64,000 nt of DNA from Cytophagales bacterium (GCA_033344775.1 JAWPMT010000005.1:1037501-1101500); one strand, 5' to 3'; shown: positions 51,558 to 62,676, numbered from the stretch's first letter. The notes: a model not told the origin generated them from the sequence alone. Translations and numbers: made by a program.

Positions 51558-54500
51558 ATGAGCCGCCAACTCCTGACCTGCCTACTACTACTCATGCTCT
51601 CCTGGGCCTTGCAGGCTCAGGAACCACCCCTGGAAATCAAATCTATTGGGTTACCACTCATTGAAAATTTTGGTACTTCGGATTATGATGCGGCAGTAAA
51701 TAATTATGATGTCATCATCGGTGACGATCAACGAATCTACTTTGGCAATGAGGAAGGGGTTTTGATCTACGATGGACAGGAATGGACCAAAGTACCACTC
51801 CCTAATCAGGGAGCAGTTTATTTCTTCACCAAAAGTGATGATGGGACCATTTACGTGGGAGGCGTCACTGAATCGGGATATTTGCAACCAAATGAAAATG
51901 GGGTAATTACCTACCATTCACTGAATGAGACGATCCATGGCGATTCCATCCCTGGTTCCGTCAGGGTAGTAACAAGAGTGGAAGATCAAATCGTTTCACT
52001 AAGCTCTACGGACATTGCTTATATCAACCCTGAGACCAAAGAGGTGGTCAATTTCACCAAACAGCGCTGGGTCAATGACAACTGTTACTCGCTCTTTTCT
52101 GAAGGCTACTACAGCGTATGTGGAGACGAAATATATGTCCTGAACAAGGATGGCTGGAAATTCCTTAGGAAAGGAACCATCGCTCAATTCTATGAAAAAT
52201 CACTGGTCGGTCCGGTAACAGTCAATGGCAGAAAATTGATGGTCACCAAGAATGGCTTTTATGATTTTGATACCGATGAACAACTCCCAATCAACTCACA
52301 AGTCAAAGACTTTCTCAAGAACAATTTTGTTTATCGGATCAACCTACTCTCCAATAACTACCTGGCCATCTGTAGCTGGAGCGGATTATTGATCACAGAT
52401 CTATCCGGGGAACCCATCCAATTCATCAACAAAGCAATGGGACTCACTGATGACTATGTTTTTGGAGTGGCCATGGACAACTCAGGTGTGCTTTGGGTAG
52501 CAACTTATAATGGGATCAGTAAAATCACCTTGAACTCAAGATTCTCATATTTGGATAACGCATCGGGCGGACATGACGGTATAGTCCATGACATGACTTT
52601 ATTCAGCGGACAACTATATTTTAGTACAATACAGGGCACTTTTCGCGGATCATGGAATGAATTAGGCGACCCTTTTCTGGATCAGAAATTCACACAAATC
52701 GACGAAAATATTGGGCACTATTTTTTTCAATCAGATGAGACTTTATTCATGACCTCTGAACTTGACGGAAGTCTGGTGATGAATAAATATGGCAAATTCG
52801 AAACGATCGAGGATCTACCCAAAAGAGTTTATTGGACGGGATTCAAATTCGAAGCATCCGATGATGTATTGTTGGGTGGATTTGAAGGCTTTATGGTCCA
52901 CGTGAAAAACATGAATGGTCACTGGAAGGCCACTGAGGAGTTTGACCCCATCTTTAACAGTGTTGAGTTCATTATTCAGGGCGAGGGACAAGATATCTGG
53001 GCAAGTGGAAAGGCCGATGGACTTTATCGACTGGTTTACGATGTTGAAAATCAGGTCATTCTGGATGAGAAAAAGTATGGAATAGTAGATGGTCTACCAA
53101 GCAACCAGAACAATTACGTTTTTCGAATAGATGGGCAGCCTTACTTTGGAACCGAGAAGGGCATTTATCGGTACGATAAGATCAGTGATCGAATTGTACC
53201 AGATCCTGCTTTAATTGAACTTACTGGAGAAGAACCCATACGTATCATTCGAAAGGAAGGAGAAGATATCTTTTACTTTTCAGATCAACTCTATTTGCTA
53301 CAAAATTCACAAGGTGCGTATATCAAAAAAGCTTTCCCTGGACTCGATTACAAGAAATACTCACCAATGAGCATAAGAGTGATCGATAATGAAAATGTGC
53401 TGGTGGGAAGTGCCAATGGCATGGCACACCTCAATCCGAAACTCAAACCAGTTTCTAATGCGTTTCATAGTCAAATAACAAGCTTCAGGCATCTGGATGT
53501 CGATACAGTATTATTCGGGGGATTTGGCCAAAAGCCTCAACTAATATTTGCGCCAAATCAAAACTCGTTTCGCTTCAAATTCACCACAGATTTCCATCAG
53601 GGAACTTCCCTATTTAAGTGGAAGCTTCAGGGTTTGGATGGTGCCTGGTCCAACTGGTCTGAGGAAACCAGCAAAGACTATACAAATCTTCCCCACGGAC
53701 AGTACACTTTTCAAGTACTATCCAGAAATACTTATGGACAGGAAAGTATACCCGCAACGATAGAATTCTCTATACTGCCACCCTGGTATTTAACGCTATG
53801 GGCCTATTTCCTATATGTGATCATAGGATGTGGAACCATCTATGGGATCATTGCACTATATGCTACAAGACTTAAATCAGAAAACAGGAAATTGGAGGAG
53901 AAAGTAGCTTTAAGAACCCAACAATTGCGTAAACAAACAAAAGAACTCCAAAATCAGAACGACCTGAAGAAGCGTTTTTTTGTCAACATTTCTCATGAGC
54001 TAAAAACACCACTAACCCTCACACTCGGCACACTTACCAGGGCACTCAATCATTCTTACGGTCACTTGAGTACGAACCTTGAAAAGAACCTGAAGGTATC
54101 ATTTAATAATGCGGAAAGACTCCTAAAAATGGTCAACAGCATCCTGGATATCTCCAGATTGGAAAGCGGTAATATGCAACTAAAAGCCTCTTTGGTAAGA
54201 CCTGCAGCTATTATTGAAAAAGTTTTGGCTTTTTTCGACTCCAAGTTCCTCAACAAAAGCATTCAGCTAGAAAAAGAATTGCTACAGGATGAAGAAATCT
54301 ATCTGGATTCGGACAAATTCGAAACCATGCTCATCAATCTGATTGCGAATGCATTCAAATTCACCCCCGAAAATGGTGTGATTCGCGTTCAAATGAGTAC
54401 GACAGCAGAGCACGTTAACATCACGGTAAAAGATTCCGGTCAGGGAATTCCTGAACAAGACTTACCTTTTGTCTTTGACCGGTTTTATCAGAGTCCTTCC

Positions 54501-55511
54501 GTTAAAAGTGGCGAAGGCCTCGGCGTTGGCCTTGCCCTAACCAAAGAGCTAATGGACCTGCATCATGGAGAAGTAGTAGTGACCAATGAATATGGCGCCA
54601 AGTTTGTCTTGAGCTTCATGAAAGGGAACACACATTTGAATGAGAACGAAATTGCTCTGGAAAATGAAGTGATGACCAGTGAGTTGGCTAGTAAATATCA
54701 CTTGAATGAGTCCTCCGTTCCCGCACCGGAAATTGGAAATAAAGAGGAAGACCGGCCACATATTTTAATTGTAGAAGATAATCCTGAAATGCAGGCCTTC
54801 ATCAGCGAATTGCTTGCCAGTCAATTCAATGTCTCCAGTGCCGCTAATGGCAAACAGGGATTGGAAATCCTGAAAGAAGTTACACCTGATCTGATCATCA
54901 GCGACTACATGATGCCAGAAATGGATGGTCTCCAATTCGCTACATTAGTGAAGCAATCCGGTAAATTCGCTTTCGTACCTTTCATATTTCTCACCGCCAG
55001 AACGGATGAAGAAGACAAACTGGAAATACTCAATCTTGGTGTGGACGATTATTTGTTCAAACCTTTTAACCCTCAGGAATTGCTTGTCCGGGTGACCAAT
55101 CTGCTATATGCCCGGCGCGCACGACAAGAGTACATCGACGAGGAAGGTGTAGAAGCAGATGAAATTGAATGGAAAGATTTTCAGTCCGATTTGAGAACGC
55201 ACCTCGACCAATACATCGATGAACACCTGGATGCAGAAATCACCACAGAACAGCTCATAAATGCCACGAAACTCAGTGAAAGAAGCTTGTATAGAAAAGT
55301 CAAATCGAACACCGGCTTATCCCTGCTAGGCTATGTGAAAGAATACCGGCTGAGAAAAGCCCGAATCATGCTTGAAGAGCAAAAATTTATGACTGTATCC
55401 GAAGTGTCCTATGCTGTCGGATATAAATACCTTAGCCATTTCACCAAAAACTTTAAAGATCGATTCGGCAAACAACCTTCCGAGTATTTCCAGGAAGGAA
55501 AGTTCATCTAA
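51558..55511 (+). CDS. Hybrid two-component system (propeller/kinase/receiver/AraC)
   Basis: A 1317-residue one-piece regulator. Signal peptide (LLTCLLLLMLSWALQAQ); periplasmic two-component-regulator propeller (~30-660, e.g. DNSGVLWVATYNGI); Y_Y_Y domain (~665-738); one membrane helix (~743-770); HisKA with phospho-acceptor NISHELKTPL (~811); HATPase with NLIANAFKF, DSGQGIPE and GEGLGVGLAL; receiver with phospho-Asp in LIISDYMMPEMDG (~1115); AraC HTH (~1215-1315). Such HTCS proteins sense glycans or breakdown products and switch on nearby genes. The following lectin-like T9SS gene is a possible target. Confidence 0.94.
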   Translation: MSRQLLTCLLLLMLSWALQAQEPPLEIKSIGLPLIENFGTSDYDAAVNNYDVIIGDDQRIYFGNEEGVLIYDGQEWTKVPLPNQGAVYFFTKSDDGTIYVGGVTESGYLQPNENGVITYHSLNETIHGDSIPGSVRVVTRVEDQIVSLSSTDIAYINPETKEVVNFTKQRWVNDNCYSLFSEGYYSVCGDEIYVLNKDGWKFLRKGTIAQFYEKSLVGPVTVNGRKLMVTKNGFYDFDTDEQLPINSQVKDFLKNNFVYRINLLSNNYLAICSWSGLLITDLSGEPIQFINKAMGLTDDYVFGVAMDNSGVLWVATYNGISKITLNSRFSYLDNASGGHDGIVHDMTLFSGQLYFSTIQGTFRGSWNELGDPFLDQKFTQIDENIGHYFFQSDETLFMTSELDGSLVMNKYGKFETIEDLPKRVYWTGFKFEASDDVLLGGFEGFMVHVKNMNGHWKATEEFDPIFNSVEFIIQGEGQDIWASGKADGLYRLVYDVENQVILDEKKYGIVDGLPSNQNNYVFRIDGQPYFGTEKGIYRYDKISDRIVPDPALIELTGEEPIRIIRKEGEDIFYFSDQLYLLQNSQGAYIKKAFPGLDYKKYSPMSIRVIDNENVLVGSANGMAHLNPKLKPVSNAFHSQITSFRHLDVDTVLFGGFGQKPQLIFAPNQNSFRFKFTTDFHQGTSLFKWKLQGLDGAWSNWSEETSKDYTNLPHGQYTFQVLSRNTYGQESIPATIEFSILPPWYLTLWAYFLYVIIGCGTIYGIIALYATRLKSENRKLEEKVALRTQQLRKQTKELQNQNDLKKRFFVNISHELKTPLTLTLGTLTRALNHSYGHLSTNLEKNLKVSFNNAERLLKMVNSILDISRLESGNMQLKASLVRPAAIIEKVLAFFDSKFLNKSIQLEKELLQDEEIYLDSDKFETMLINLIANAFKFTPENGVIRVQMSTTAEHVNITVKDSGQGIPEQDLPFVFDRFYQSPSVKSGEGLGVGLALTKELMDLHHGEVVVTNEYGAKFVLSFMKGNTHLNENEIALENEVMTSELASKYHLNESSVPAPEIGNKEEDRPHILIVEDNPEMQAFISELLASQFNVSSAANGKQGLEILKEVTPDLIISDYMMPEMDGLQFATLVKQSGKFAFVPFIFLTARTDEEDKLEILNLGVDDYLFKPFNPQELLVRVTNLLYARRARQEYIDEEGVEADEIEWKDFQSDLRTHLDQYIDEHLDAEITTEQLINATKLSERSLYRKVKSNTGLSLLGYVKEYRLRKARIMLEEQKFMTVSEVSYAVGYKYLSHFTKNFKDRFGKQPSEYFQEGKFI

Positions 55512-55679
55512 AAATTGATCCGACATATATTGGAGTATTCCATTATGGCAAGGAGCTATAAATCGTGGCAGGCTCATGATAGGGTTGGCAGTCCGATGAC
55601 AACATTGGCAAAACAGTCTTAACAGTCAATAGAGGTCCTTTATCACATTTGTTTCCATAGAATCCAACCATAAATTCCT

Positions 55680-58600
55680 ATGAAAACAAGGTTTACTAAT
55701 ACAAACAAGACCTGGCTATCGATGGTCTTTTTCCTGATGCTAATGCTATTCGCGAAAAGCATCTCCGCTCAGACGCTGACCATTGATCCCATTGCCAACA
55801 TTACCGTACAGGCAGATGCAGGACAATGCGGAGCCAACGTCTCCTTCGACATCAATGCTTATTACGCGACAGATCCTAACAGTGGTTTCGATCTTGGAGG
55901 TACCCTGAACGGCCACACTTATTTTGTTACCAACACAAGCATTGGCAAGTTCTGGCCTGATTCAGAATCCACTGCACAAACTTTTGGAGGTCACCTGGTC
56001 GCAATCAACTCGCAAGAGGAAAATGATTTCGTGAGAACCCTCACCAACAATACTTTCTGGATCGGCTTGAACGATTTGGATAGCGAAGGCAACTTCGTCT
56101 GGTCCAATGGTGATCCAGTTTCTTACACCAATTGGGGGGCTGGAGAGCCAAACAATAACAACAACGAAGATGTCGTTGAAATGTCTCCTGTTACAGGCTT
56201 ATGGAACGATGCCAAAGTAGGAGGAGTAACGATCACTTATATCATGGAGTTGGGAGACATCTCAGTTACTTCCTCTGTCGCATCAGGTACATTCTTCCCG
56301 GTAGGCACTACACCTGTAATCGTCACGGCTACCGATGAGTCAGGCCATACCATCACACAGTCTTTCAATATCACGGTACATGATACGAAAGCTCCGACGG
56401 TCTTCACACAAGACCTGATCAAAAACCTGGATGCCGGAAATTCCGGAAGAAAAGGACAAGTAACAATCACACCTGAAGAAGTGAACAATGGTTCATTTGA
56501 TGCCTGTGGCATAGCTAGCATGACGCTGGATCAATCGCTATTCGAATGTGCTGATCTGGGTGCGAACACCGTTACCCTAACCATAACGGACCTGAATGGA
56601 AATACTGCTTCCGCCACAGCCACCATCACCATTCAAGATGTAACCTCACCTGAAATCCTGGGACTTACAGATGTTATCGTAAGCGCTGCACCTGGAACCT
56701 GTGAAGCGACGGTTAATTATACCGCCAGTGTCAATGACAATTGCATTGCCGCACCCCGATTTGTACCAGGATTTACGTTCGGAGGCACTCATGACGGCCA
56801 CACCTACTTCGTAGCAAACGAAGCCAATTTTTGGCCTGAAGCTGAATCCATTGCTCAATCATTTGGTGGGCATCTGGTAGCGATCAACGATGCAGCTGAA
56901 AATGAATTCGTGAGGACCTTAACCGCTTCCACGATTTGCATCGGACTCAATGACCTGGATCAGGAAGGTACTTTTAAATGGACAAACGGCGATCCGGTCA
57001 CCTACACCAATTGGGGTGTTGGGGAGCCAAACAACAATAACAATGAGGATGTAGTCGAGATGTCTTCGGTCACCGGATTATGGAACGATGCCAAAGTATC
57101 AGGCGTAGTACCCACCTACATTTTGGAATTCAACACTCTGCCTATGCAATTTGAGTATTCTATCGCAAGTGGCTCCAGCTTTCCAACAGGAAGCACGGAA
57201 GTAACCTTTAGTGCAACAGATGGGTCCGGAAATTATGCTGAAACGAGCTTTACCGTAACCGTAGAAGACAATGAAGCGCCAACAGCCGCAACAACAAATA
57301 TTACCCTTAACCTGGATGCCAGCGGACAGGCGTCCATTGAAGTGGATGATATCGATAATGGATCGATTGATGGCTGTGGCATTGCCAGTCGTACACTGGA
57401 CAGAACGTCCTTTGATTGTAGCGACCTGGGTGAAAATACAGTTATCCTGATTGTAGCAGATTCCAGTGGCAATGTTAGTACGGCATCTGCGCTTGTGACG
57501 GTAGTAGACGATACACCTCCTGCAGTGACAGGCTTAACAGATATCACCGTCAATGCCGAACCTGGCACTTGTAGCACATCCGTCAACTACTCTGCGCTTG
57601 TATCGGATAATTGTTCGTTAGTCGTGCCGTCCTTTCCCGGATTTGAATTCGGAGGCACCTTCAATGGACATACCTATTATATCTCGACCATCCCGAACTT
57701 TTGGCCAGAAGCTCAAGCAGCAGCTCAGGCGATTGGTGCAAATCTGGTGGCAATCAATGATGCGGCTGAAAATGAATTTGTTCGCACATTGACCAGCTCT
57801 ACCATTTGGATTGGCCTGAATGACCTGGCCAGCGAAGGGAATTTCGTTTGGTCCAATGGAGAGTCGGTCACCTACACCAACTGGGGCCCCGGAGAACCCA
57901 ATAACAACAACAATGAGGATATCGTGGAAATGTCTGCTATCACCGGACTTTGGAATGATGCCAAAGTATCAGGAGTAGTTCCTACCTACATCGTGGAATT
58001 CAATAGTATTTTGGTCGGAGATTACTCCATTCCTTCTGGTAGTGACTTTTCCGTAGGAACGACGGAAGTGACTTATACGATCTCAGATCTATCTGGGAAT
58101 ACGGCTACTTCAACTTTCAATGTGACGGTTGCAGATGTTACTCCTCCTACAGCCATCGCCAAAGACCTAACCATACAACTAAATGAGTTTGGAGAAGCAA
58201 TCGTCAGCCCGGAAGACTTGAATAACGGAAGCTTCGATACCTGTGGCGATATTGATAGCCTGGCCATCATTGGGCAAAACACGTTTACTTGTGACGACCT
58301 GGGCAGTACGGTGTTAGTCACACTGGAGGTCACCGATGCTGCAGGGCTTTCCAACACCGCACAGAGTACGCTGACCATCGCCGCGGATAATATTCCAGAC
58401 CTGGATAATGATGGCATGCCGAATGTTTGTGATACTGATGACGATAACGACGGTATTCCAGACGAATTTGATACCTATCCATTGGACGCTACCAATAACA
58501 ACGCTGGCACAGTCGCTTCCTTCCTTTGGGAAGACCTGGATGGCAATGGCGTGCAGGACAATTTGGAACCTGGCATGGGTGGGATCACCGTCAATTTGTT

Positions 58601-59825
58601 AAACAGAGATGATTCCCTGATCGCCACGACGGTATCTACCCCTTCCGGTGTAGCCTATTTCTTCGACGTTGTTGAAAACAGGGTAAAAATAGAAGTGATC
58701 CGACCAACGGACCATGGGCTTACTTTCAGAAGACAAGGCCTGGATACCAAGCAGGACAGTGATATCAATCGCCGCAGTGGGATTTCACGAGCCTTTGTAA
58801 TTCGTCCTGGAGAGATTGTTGATGATGTGGATGCCGGACTATGGCTGCCTGGGTCTGCAGAAGCTTTTGTTTGGGATGACCTGAATGGCAATGGTTTGCA
58901 GGATGCGGGTGAACCAGGAATTCCTAACATAGCTGTAACGCTCATGGACATTGATTCGCTGGTACTCGACCAGGCAGCAACCGATGCTTCAGGCGTGGTG
59001 ACCTTAAATGGTGTTCCCGCCGATCGACGTGTAAGACTTACCCTGACCAAACCCACAGATCATGCATTTACATTGAGAGATGAAGGGATTGATGATTCGA
59101 TAGATAGTGATTTTGGGAGAAAAGGCAGATCTGCCGCATTCAAAGCCACTCAAAGCCAACAGATCCACACGTCAATTGACGCTGGACTCTGGTCTCCAGG
59201 AACAGTACAGGTATTTGTCTGGGACGATTTGAACAGTAATGGCTTACAAGATGCTGGCGAGCCTGGCGTATCAGGCGCATCAGTGAATTTACTGACCCGA
59301 AAGAATGCAGAAATCACACAAGCCACTTCTGACTTCAATGGCATTGCTACCTTGAATGGCGCACCTGCGGATATCGCCTTAAAGATCGAAGTTGATGCAC
59401 CAACCGGTTATGCTTTCTCCTTGCTTGATGCAGGAACAGACGATACCATCGATAGTGATGTCAACCGCAGGGGACGGTCCAGGGCCTTCCGGGCAAGTCG
59501 CGGAAATGAGCTCATGACCAACACAGACGCAGGCCTGATCAACAATACGGCCACCCGATTGATTCAGGAAGACCTACCTACGGAATTCACTGCCATGATC
59601 TATCCCAACCCAAATACCGGATGGTTCAAAGTGAATATCACCGGACTGCAATCGGACGGAGAAGCTCTGCTCTATGACCTTAAAGGCAACCTGATCCAAT
59701 CCAGGGAGGTCCTGGCCGGTAACAATGAAATTGCAATGGGTCAGGATGGATTAACACCGGGTATTTATTTTGTTCGGATCAAGACTGACGATCAGCTGAT
59801 CATCAAGAAAATGAAAGTCCACTAG
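55680..59825 (+). CDS. Triple C-type-lectin T9SS surface protein
   Basis: 1381 residues. Signal peptide; three C-type lectin-like domains (~70-190, ~366-485, ~657-776), each with WIGLNDL (or CIGLNDL), YTNWGxGEPNNNNNEDVVEM and LWNDAK. The EPN and WND motifs are those of mannose-type calcium sites. HYR-like Ig domains lie between them (GCGIASxxLD, DNEAPT). Then come a short thrombospondin-3 calcium repeat (DLDNDGMPNVCDTDDDNDG), three SdrD_B-like domains (VWDDLNGNGLQDAGEPG) and a T9SS sorting domain (IYPNPNTGWF, LTPGIYFVRI). Probably a carbohydrate-binding adhesin. Confidence 0.9.
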   Translation: MKTRFTNTNKTWLSMVFFLMLMLFAKSISAQTLTIDPIANITVQADAGQCGANVSFDINAYYATDPNSGFDLGGTLNGHTYFVTNTSIGKFWPDSESTAQTFGGHLVAINSQEENDFVRTLTNNTFWIGLNDLDSEGNFVWSNGDPVSYTNWGAGEPNNNNNEDVVEMSPVTGLWNDAKVGGVTITYIMELGDISVTSSVASGTFFPVGTTPVIVTATDESGHTITQSFNITVHDTKAPTVFTQDLIKNLDAGNSGRKGQVTITPEEVNNGSFDACGIASMTLDQSLFECADLGANTVTLTITDLNGNTASATATITIQDVTSPEILGLTDVIVSAAPGTCEATVNYTASVNDNCIAAPRFVPGFTFGGTHDGHTYFVANEANFWPEAESIAQSFGGHLVAINDAAENEFVRTLTASTICIGLNDLDQEGTFKWTNGDPVTYTNWGVGEPNNNNNEDVVEMSSVTGLWNDAKVSGVVPTYILEFNTLPMQFEYSIASGSSFPTGSTEVTFSATDGSGNYAETSFTVTVEDNEAPTAATTNITLNLDASGQASIEVDDIDNGSIDGCGIASRTLDRTSFDCSDLGENTVILIVADSSGNVSTASALVTVVDDTPPAVTGLTDITVNAEPGTCSTSVNYSALVSDNCSLVVPSFPGFEFGGTFNGHTYYISTIPNFWPEAQAAAQAIGANLVAINDAAENEFVRTLTSSTIWIGLNDLASEGNFVWSNGESVTYTNWGPGEPNNNNNEDIVEMSAITGLWNDAKVSGVVPTYIVEFNSILVGDYSIPSGSDFSVGTTEVTYTISDLSGNTATSTFNVTVADVTPPTAIAKDLTIQLNEFGEAIVSPEDLNNGSFDTCGDIDSLAIIGQNTFTCDDLGSTVLVTLEVTDAAGLSNTAQSTLTIAADNIPDLDNDGMPNVCDTDDDNDGIPDEFDTYPLDATNNNAGTVASFLWEDLDGNGVQDNLEPGMGGITVNLLNRDDSLIATTVSTPSGVAYFFDVVENRVKIEVIRPTDHGLTFRRQGLDTKQDSDINRRSGISRAFVIRPGEIVDDVDAGLWLPGSAEAFVWDDLNGNGLQDAGEPGIPNIAVTLMDIDSLVLDQAATDASGVVTLNGVPADRRVRLTLTKPTDHAFTLRDEGIDDSIDSDFGRKGRSAAFKATQSQQIHTSIDAGLWSPGTVQVFVWDDLNSNGLQDAGEPGVSGASVNLLTRKNAEITQATSDFNGIATLNGAPADIALKIEVDAPTGYAFSLLDAGTDDTIDSDVNRRGRSRAFRASRGNELMTNTDAGLINNTATRLIQEDLPTEFTAMIYPNPNTGWFKVNITGLQSDGEALLYDLKGNLIQSREVLAGNNEIAMGQDGLTPGIYFVRIKTDDQLIIKKMKVH

Positions 59826-59848
59826 CCGCCAGGCAACCGCGAGGGCAG

Positions 59849-59877
59849 GGAAACGGTCAATGGCCGTTTCCTTTTTT
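59849..59877 (+). terminator. Rho-independent terminator
   Basis: Stem GGAAACGG (59849-59856) with CCGTTTCC (59864-59871), loop of 7, followed by six T. Ends the lectin gene. Confidence 0.9.
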
Positions 59878-60077
59878 GTGCCTTTACCTTAGAGCATCAA
59901 ACCATTACTTCCTATTCAAACAACTCAACAATGATCGGCAGCAAAAAGGTGTCTTGCTTTTCAATTTCAAAATGAGGTATTGCGGATCTGTCGGCGGCGG
60001 CATTTTACTAAACGATGCAAAAGCTTTACATGTACAACACATTAATGCCTATGACCGATGCCTTATTTTAGCCACGT

Positions 60078-61394
60078 ATGAGTCTCCCGAAAGCGTTTCC
60101 CGACCAGGGAATATTTAAGAATCTTAAGATTTTCCAGCTAGACCCTATTGGCTACATGGAAAAAGCCATCAGGAAAGGTGGTTCTCCTGTAGACCTGCAT
60201 TTGCCCATGGGAGATTTTGTGTTACTCAATGATCCCAATCAATTTTCGGAAGTGTTTCTCAATGAACGGGAAAACTATCAAAAAAGCAGGGGTTACAAGG
60301 AAATCGCACATGTATTGGGTAACGGATTGCTGACAGCCGAAGGTGAAGAATGGCATCTCCAGCGCAAGATGCTGCAACCATCCTTCCATAAAACTGAACT
60401 AAGAAAACTGATCCCTGCCATCTGGCACACGGGGGAACACTATTTGGAAAGCATAAAGAATGGGCAATCTCTTCGTTTGGATACGGAGATGAGTGGCCTG
60501 ACCCTGACCGTACTCATGAATTCGCTGATCCATTATCAGCATGAAGAGTTGATCCAAAAAATGGGCCAGCACATTGTTTTTAGTCAGGAATTCATTGTAA
60601 ACCGGATCCGAACACCTTTTAAATGGCCCTTGTGGATACCAACGAGGGACAACAAGGGCTACCACCAAATGATGCGCGAAACCAACGAATTGATCCAGCA
60701 ATGTGTTGATTCGCGTAAGGCAGATCCCAATAAGATCGAAGACATCCTCACGGTGCTGATGGAGCAGTATGATCCTGAAAGGGAATTTGTTCAGATCAGG
60801 AACCAACTACTGACTTTACTCATCGCCGGTCATGAAACTTCTGCTATTGCCCTTACATGGACCATGCATCTACTGGGCCACCACCCGGAAATCCAACGAA
60901 AGGTATTTGAAGAGGTAAAAAAGATTCAAGCACTCGCAGATATCGACTTGATGAATTACACAGGATTGGAATACACGCACAAGGTGATCAAGGAATCGCT
61001 GCGATATTATCCGCCGATTTGGAATGTTGTTCGTCGGGCCATCAAGCCTCACCGTGTTGGTGGTTTTGAGATACAGAAAGGAAAGCAGCTGATGCTCAAT
61101 GTTTATCTTCTCCACCGAAATGAACAATACTGGGAACGGCCTGAAGTCTTTGATCCGGAACGATTTACCCATGAGAAAATGCGTGAATTTCACAAATTCC
61201 AATACTTGCCGTTTGGAGGAGGTGGCCGATTCTGTATTGGCAACAACTTCGCGATGTATGAAATCTTGTTACTCTTGACTCAATTTGTGCGATCATTTGA
61301 AATCAAGTCACTTTCCCCGGAAAAAGTACCCTTTAACCCCTTATTGACCTTGAGGCCAAAAGAAACGATCGAGGTGAAATTGATAAAGAGATGA
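60078..61394 (+). CDS. Cytochrome P450
   Basis: A 438-residue soluble P450. I-helix oxygen-activation motif LLIAGHETSAIALTW, K-helix ESLRYYPP (ExxR), PERF-type loop FDPERFTHEK, and the haem-binding loop PFGGGGRFCIGNNFAM with the axial Cys. The N-terminal part (GNGLLTAEGEEWHLQRKMLQP) resembles the CYP4/CYP102-like fatty-acid hydroxylase group, so a lipid or terpene substrate is plausible. No ferredoxin or reductase gene is next to it. Convergent with the kinase gene, 2 bases apart. Confidence 0.92.
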   Translation: MSLPKAFPDQGIFKNLKIFQLDPIGYMEKAIRKGGSPVDLHLPMGDFVLLNDPNQFSEVFLNERENYQKSRGYKEIAHVLGNGLLTAEGEEWHLQRKMLQPSFHKTELRKLIPAIWHTGEHYLESIKNGQSLRLDTEMSGLTLTVLMNSLIHYQHEELIQKMGQHIVFSQEFIVNRIRTPFKWPLWIPTRDNKGYHQMMRETNELIQQCVDSRKADPNKIEDILTVLMEQYDPEREFVQIRNQLLTLLIAGHETSAIALTWTMHLLGHHPEIQRKVFEEVKKIQALADIDLMNYTGLEYTHKVIKESLRYYPPIWNVVRRAIKPHRVGGFEIQKGKQLMLNVYLLHRNEQYWERPEVFDPERFTHEKMREFHKFQYLPFGGGGRFCIGNNFAMYEILLLLTQFVRSFEIKSLSPEKVPFNPLLTLRPKETIEVKLIKR

Positions 61395-61396
61395 AA

Positions 61397-62485
61397 TCAG
61401 GGCATGAATTGCTTTGGAATTTCCACAAAAAAGGTAGTCCCTTGACCTTCCTTCGTTTCAAACCAAATGTTTCCCCGGTGCAGGTCGACTATTTTCTTGG
61501 CAATAAATAAACCCAGGCCATTAGAAGGCTCTCCGCTTGTCCCAGGTCGTCCCGAGGCAGGATCAGCAAGAAAAATGGAGGCGTGGAGTTCTTCGGGAAT
61601 CCCTATTCCCCGATCTTTTACCGAGAAGCACACATGTTCTTTATTGATGGTGGCGGAGAAGGTAAGCTTCGCTCCTGAATCTGAAAACTTGATAGCATTT
61701 GACATCATATTGTCCAGTACCCTGACCAACTTGTACTGGTCCCCTTCAATCAGTGTCGACACTTCCGGGAATTGGCATCGCAAGTCGATTTCCTTTTCAG
61801 TTTGCGACAATACCTCATATTTCTTTTTTAACCTGGTGAGGAAGTTCGCCAGGTCAAAAGGGAATATTTCTAATTTCATGGCATCCCCGAGATCATCAGA
61901 AGCCCCCAAATGTTCCATCAGCAGGCGGCTCGCATTATCATGCACTTCACTCAATAGATCGATCAACTCTTGCACGCTTGCTTCAAATGAATATTCTCTG
62001 AGTAAAAGCAACGCTCCTGCCATTTGTGCAAAGGAGTTCCTTAAATCATGAGACATCAACCTAAGTGTTTTGGAACGAGTTTCTTGTAAATCAAACAACT
62101 CACTTTGAACCCGCTTTCGATCAGCAATATCTCTAATGATAGAGACGATCATCGGATGACCTTCCATACTGACAAATTGCGAATGGACTTCTACTGGAAA
62201 CTCTTCGCCTGCCTTATTCTTATGCGTCGTTTCGAACAGGACGTTACCATGCTTACAAATGTTTTCAATGAGATCCGGCACTTTGCGAGGATGGGCATTG
62301 ATCATGGAAAAGTCCGCATGAAGGATTTCCTTAAGTTCATAACCATAGGATTTCCTAAACGAATCGTTAATCATCAACATCTTATGGAATCTATATTGAT
62401 CATCCACCTGATATATCAATATGGGATCCAATATGTGATTGAAAATGGCTTTGTAACTATTGAATAGAAAATTGGGTTCACTCAT
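61397..62485 (-). CDS. PAS-domain sensor histidine kinase
   Basis: A 362-residue cytoplasmic kinase with no membrane helices. A PAS domain (~10-125, ending SIIRDIADRKRVQSEL) is followed by HisKA with phospho-acceptor LRLMSHDLRNSFAQM and an HATPase domain (NMMSNAIKFSD, VKDRGIGIPEEL, NGLGLFIAKKIVDLH). The partner response regulator is not adjacent. It may sense a soluble ligand or redox state through PAS. Single-gene unit. Confidence 0.9.
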   Translation of the reverse strand: MSEPNFLFNSYKAIFNHILDPILIYQVDDQYRFHKMLMINDSFRKSYGYELKEILHADFSMINAHPRKVPDLIENICKHGNVLFETTHKNKAGEEFPVEVHSQFVSMEGHPMIVSIIRDIADRKRVQSELFDLQETRSKTLRLMSHDLRNSFAQMAGALLLLREYSFEASVQELIDLLSEVHDNASRLLMEHLGASDDLGDAMKLEIFPFDLANFLTRLKKKYEVLSQTEKEIDLRCQFPEVSTLIEGDQYKLVRVLDNMMSNAIKFSDSGAKLTFSATINKEHVCFSVKDRGIGIPEELHASIFLADPASGRPGTSGEPSNGLGLFIAKKIVDLHRGNIWFETKEGQGTTFFVEIPKQFMP

Positions 62486-62676
62486 GAAATTTCATTCAAA
62501 TAAGTATCCTTTCCCCTTTCTGGTCTCTCAATTGAAATGGATGCTTAAAAAACAGTCAGTCCCGCCTATTACTTACCCTGATCACCTGCCTTTACTAGCC
62601 AACTGAAGCAAGCCTCAACAACAGTTGGAAATTTAAAGCATAATTATTTGCCAACTCAACCGTTCATCCTGAACAT
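62486..62676. other. Intergenic region before the kinase
   Basis: Upstream region of the minus-strand kinase gene; no confident promoter or RNA seen. Confidence 0.3.

Noticed and set aside
59876-60118. 80-codon ORF before the P450
   Set aside because: Overlaps the P450 start, directly follows a terminator and has no recognisable features.
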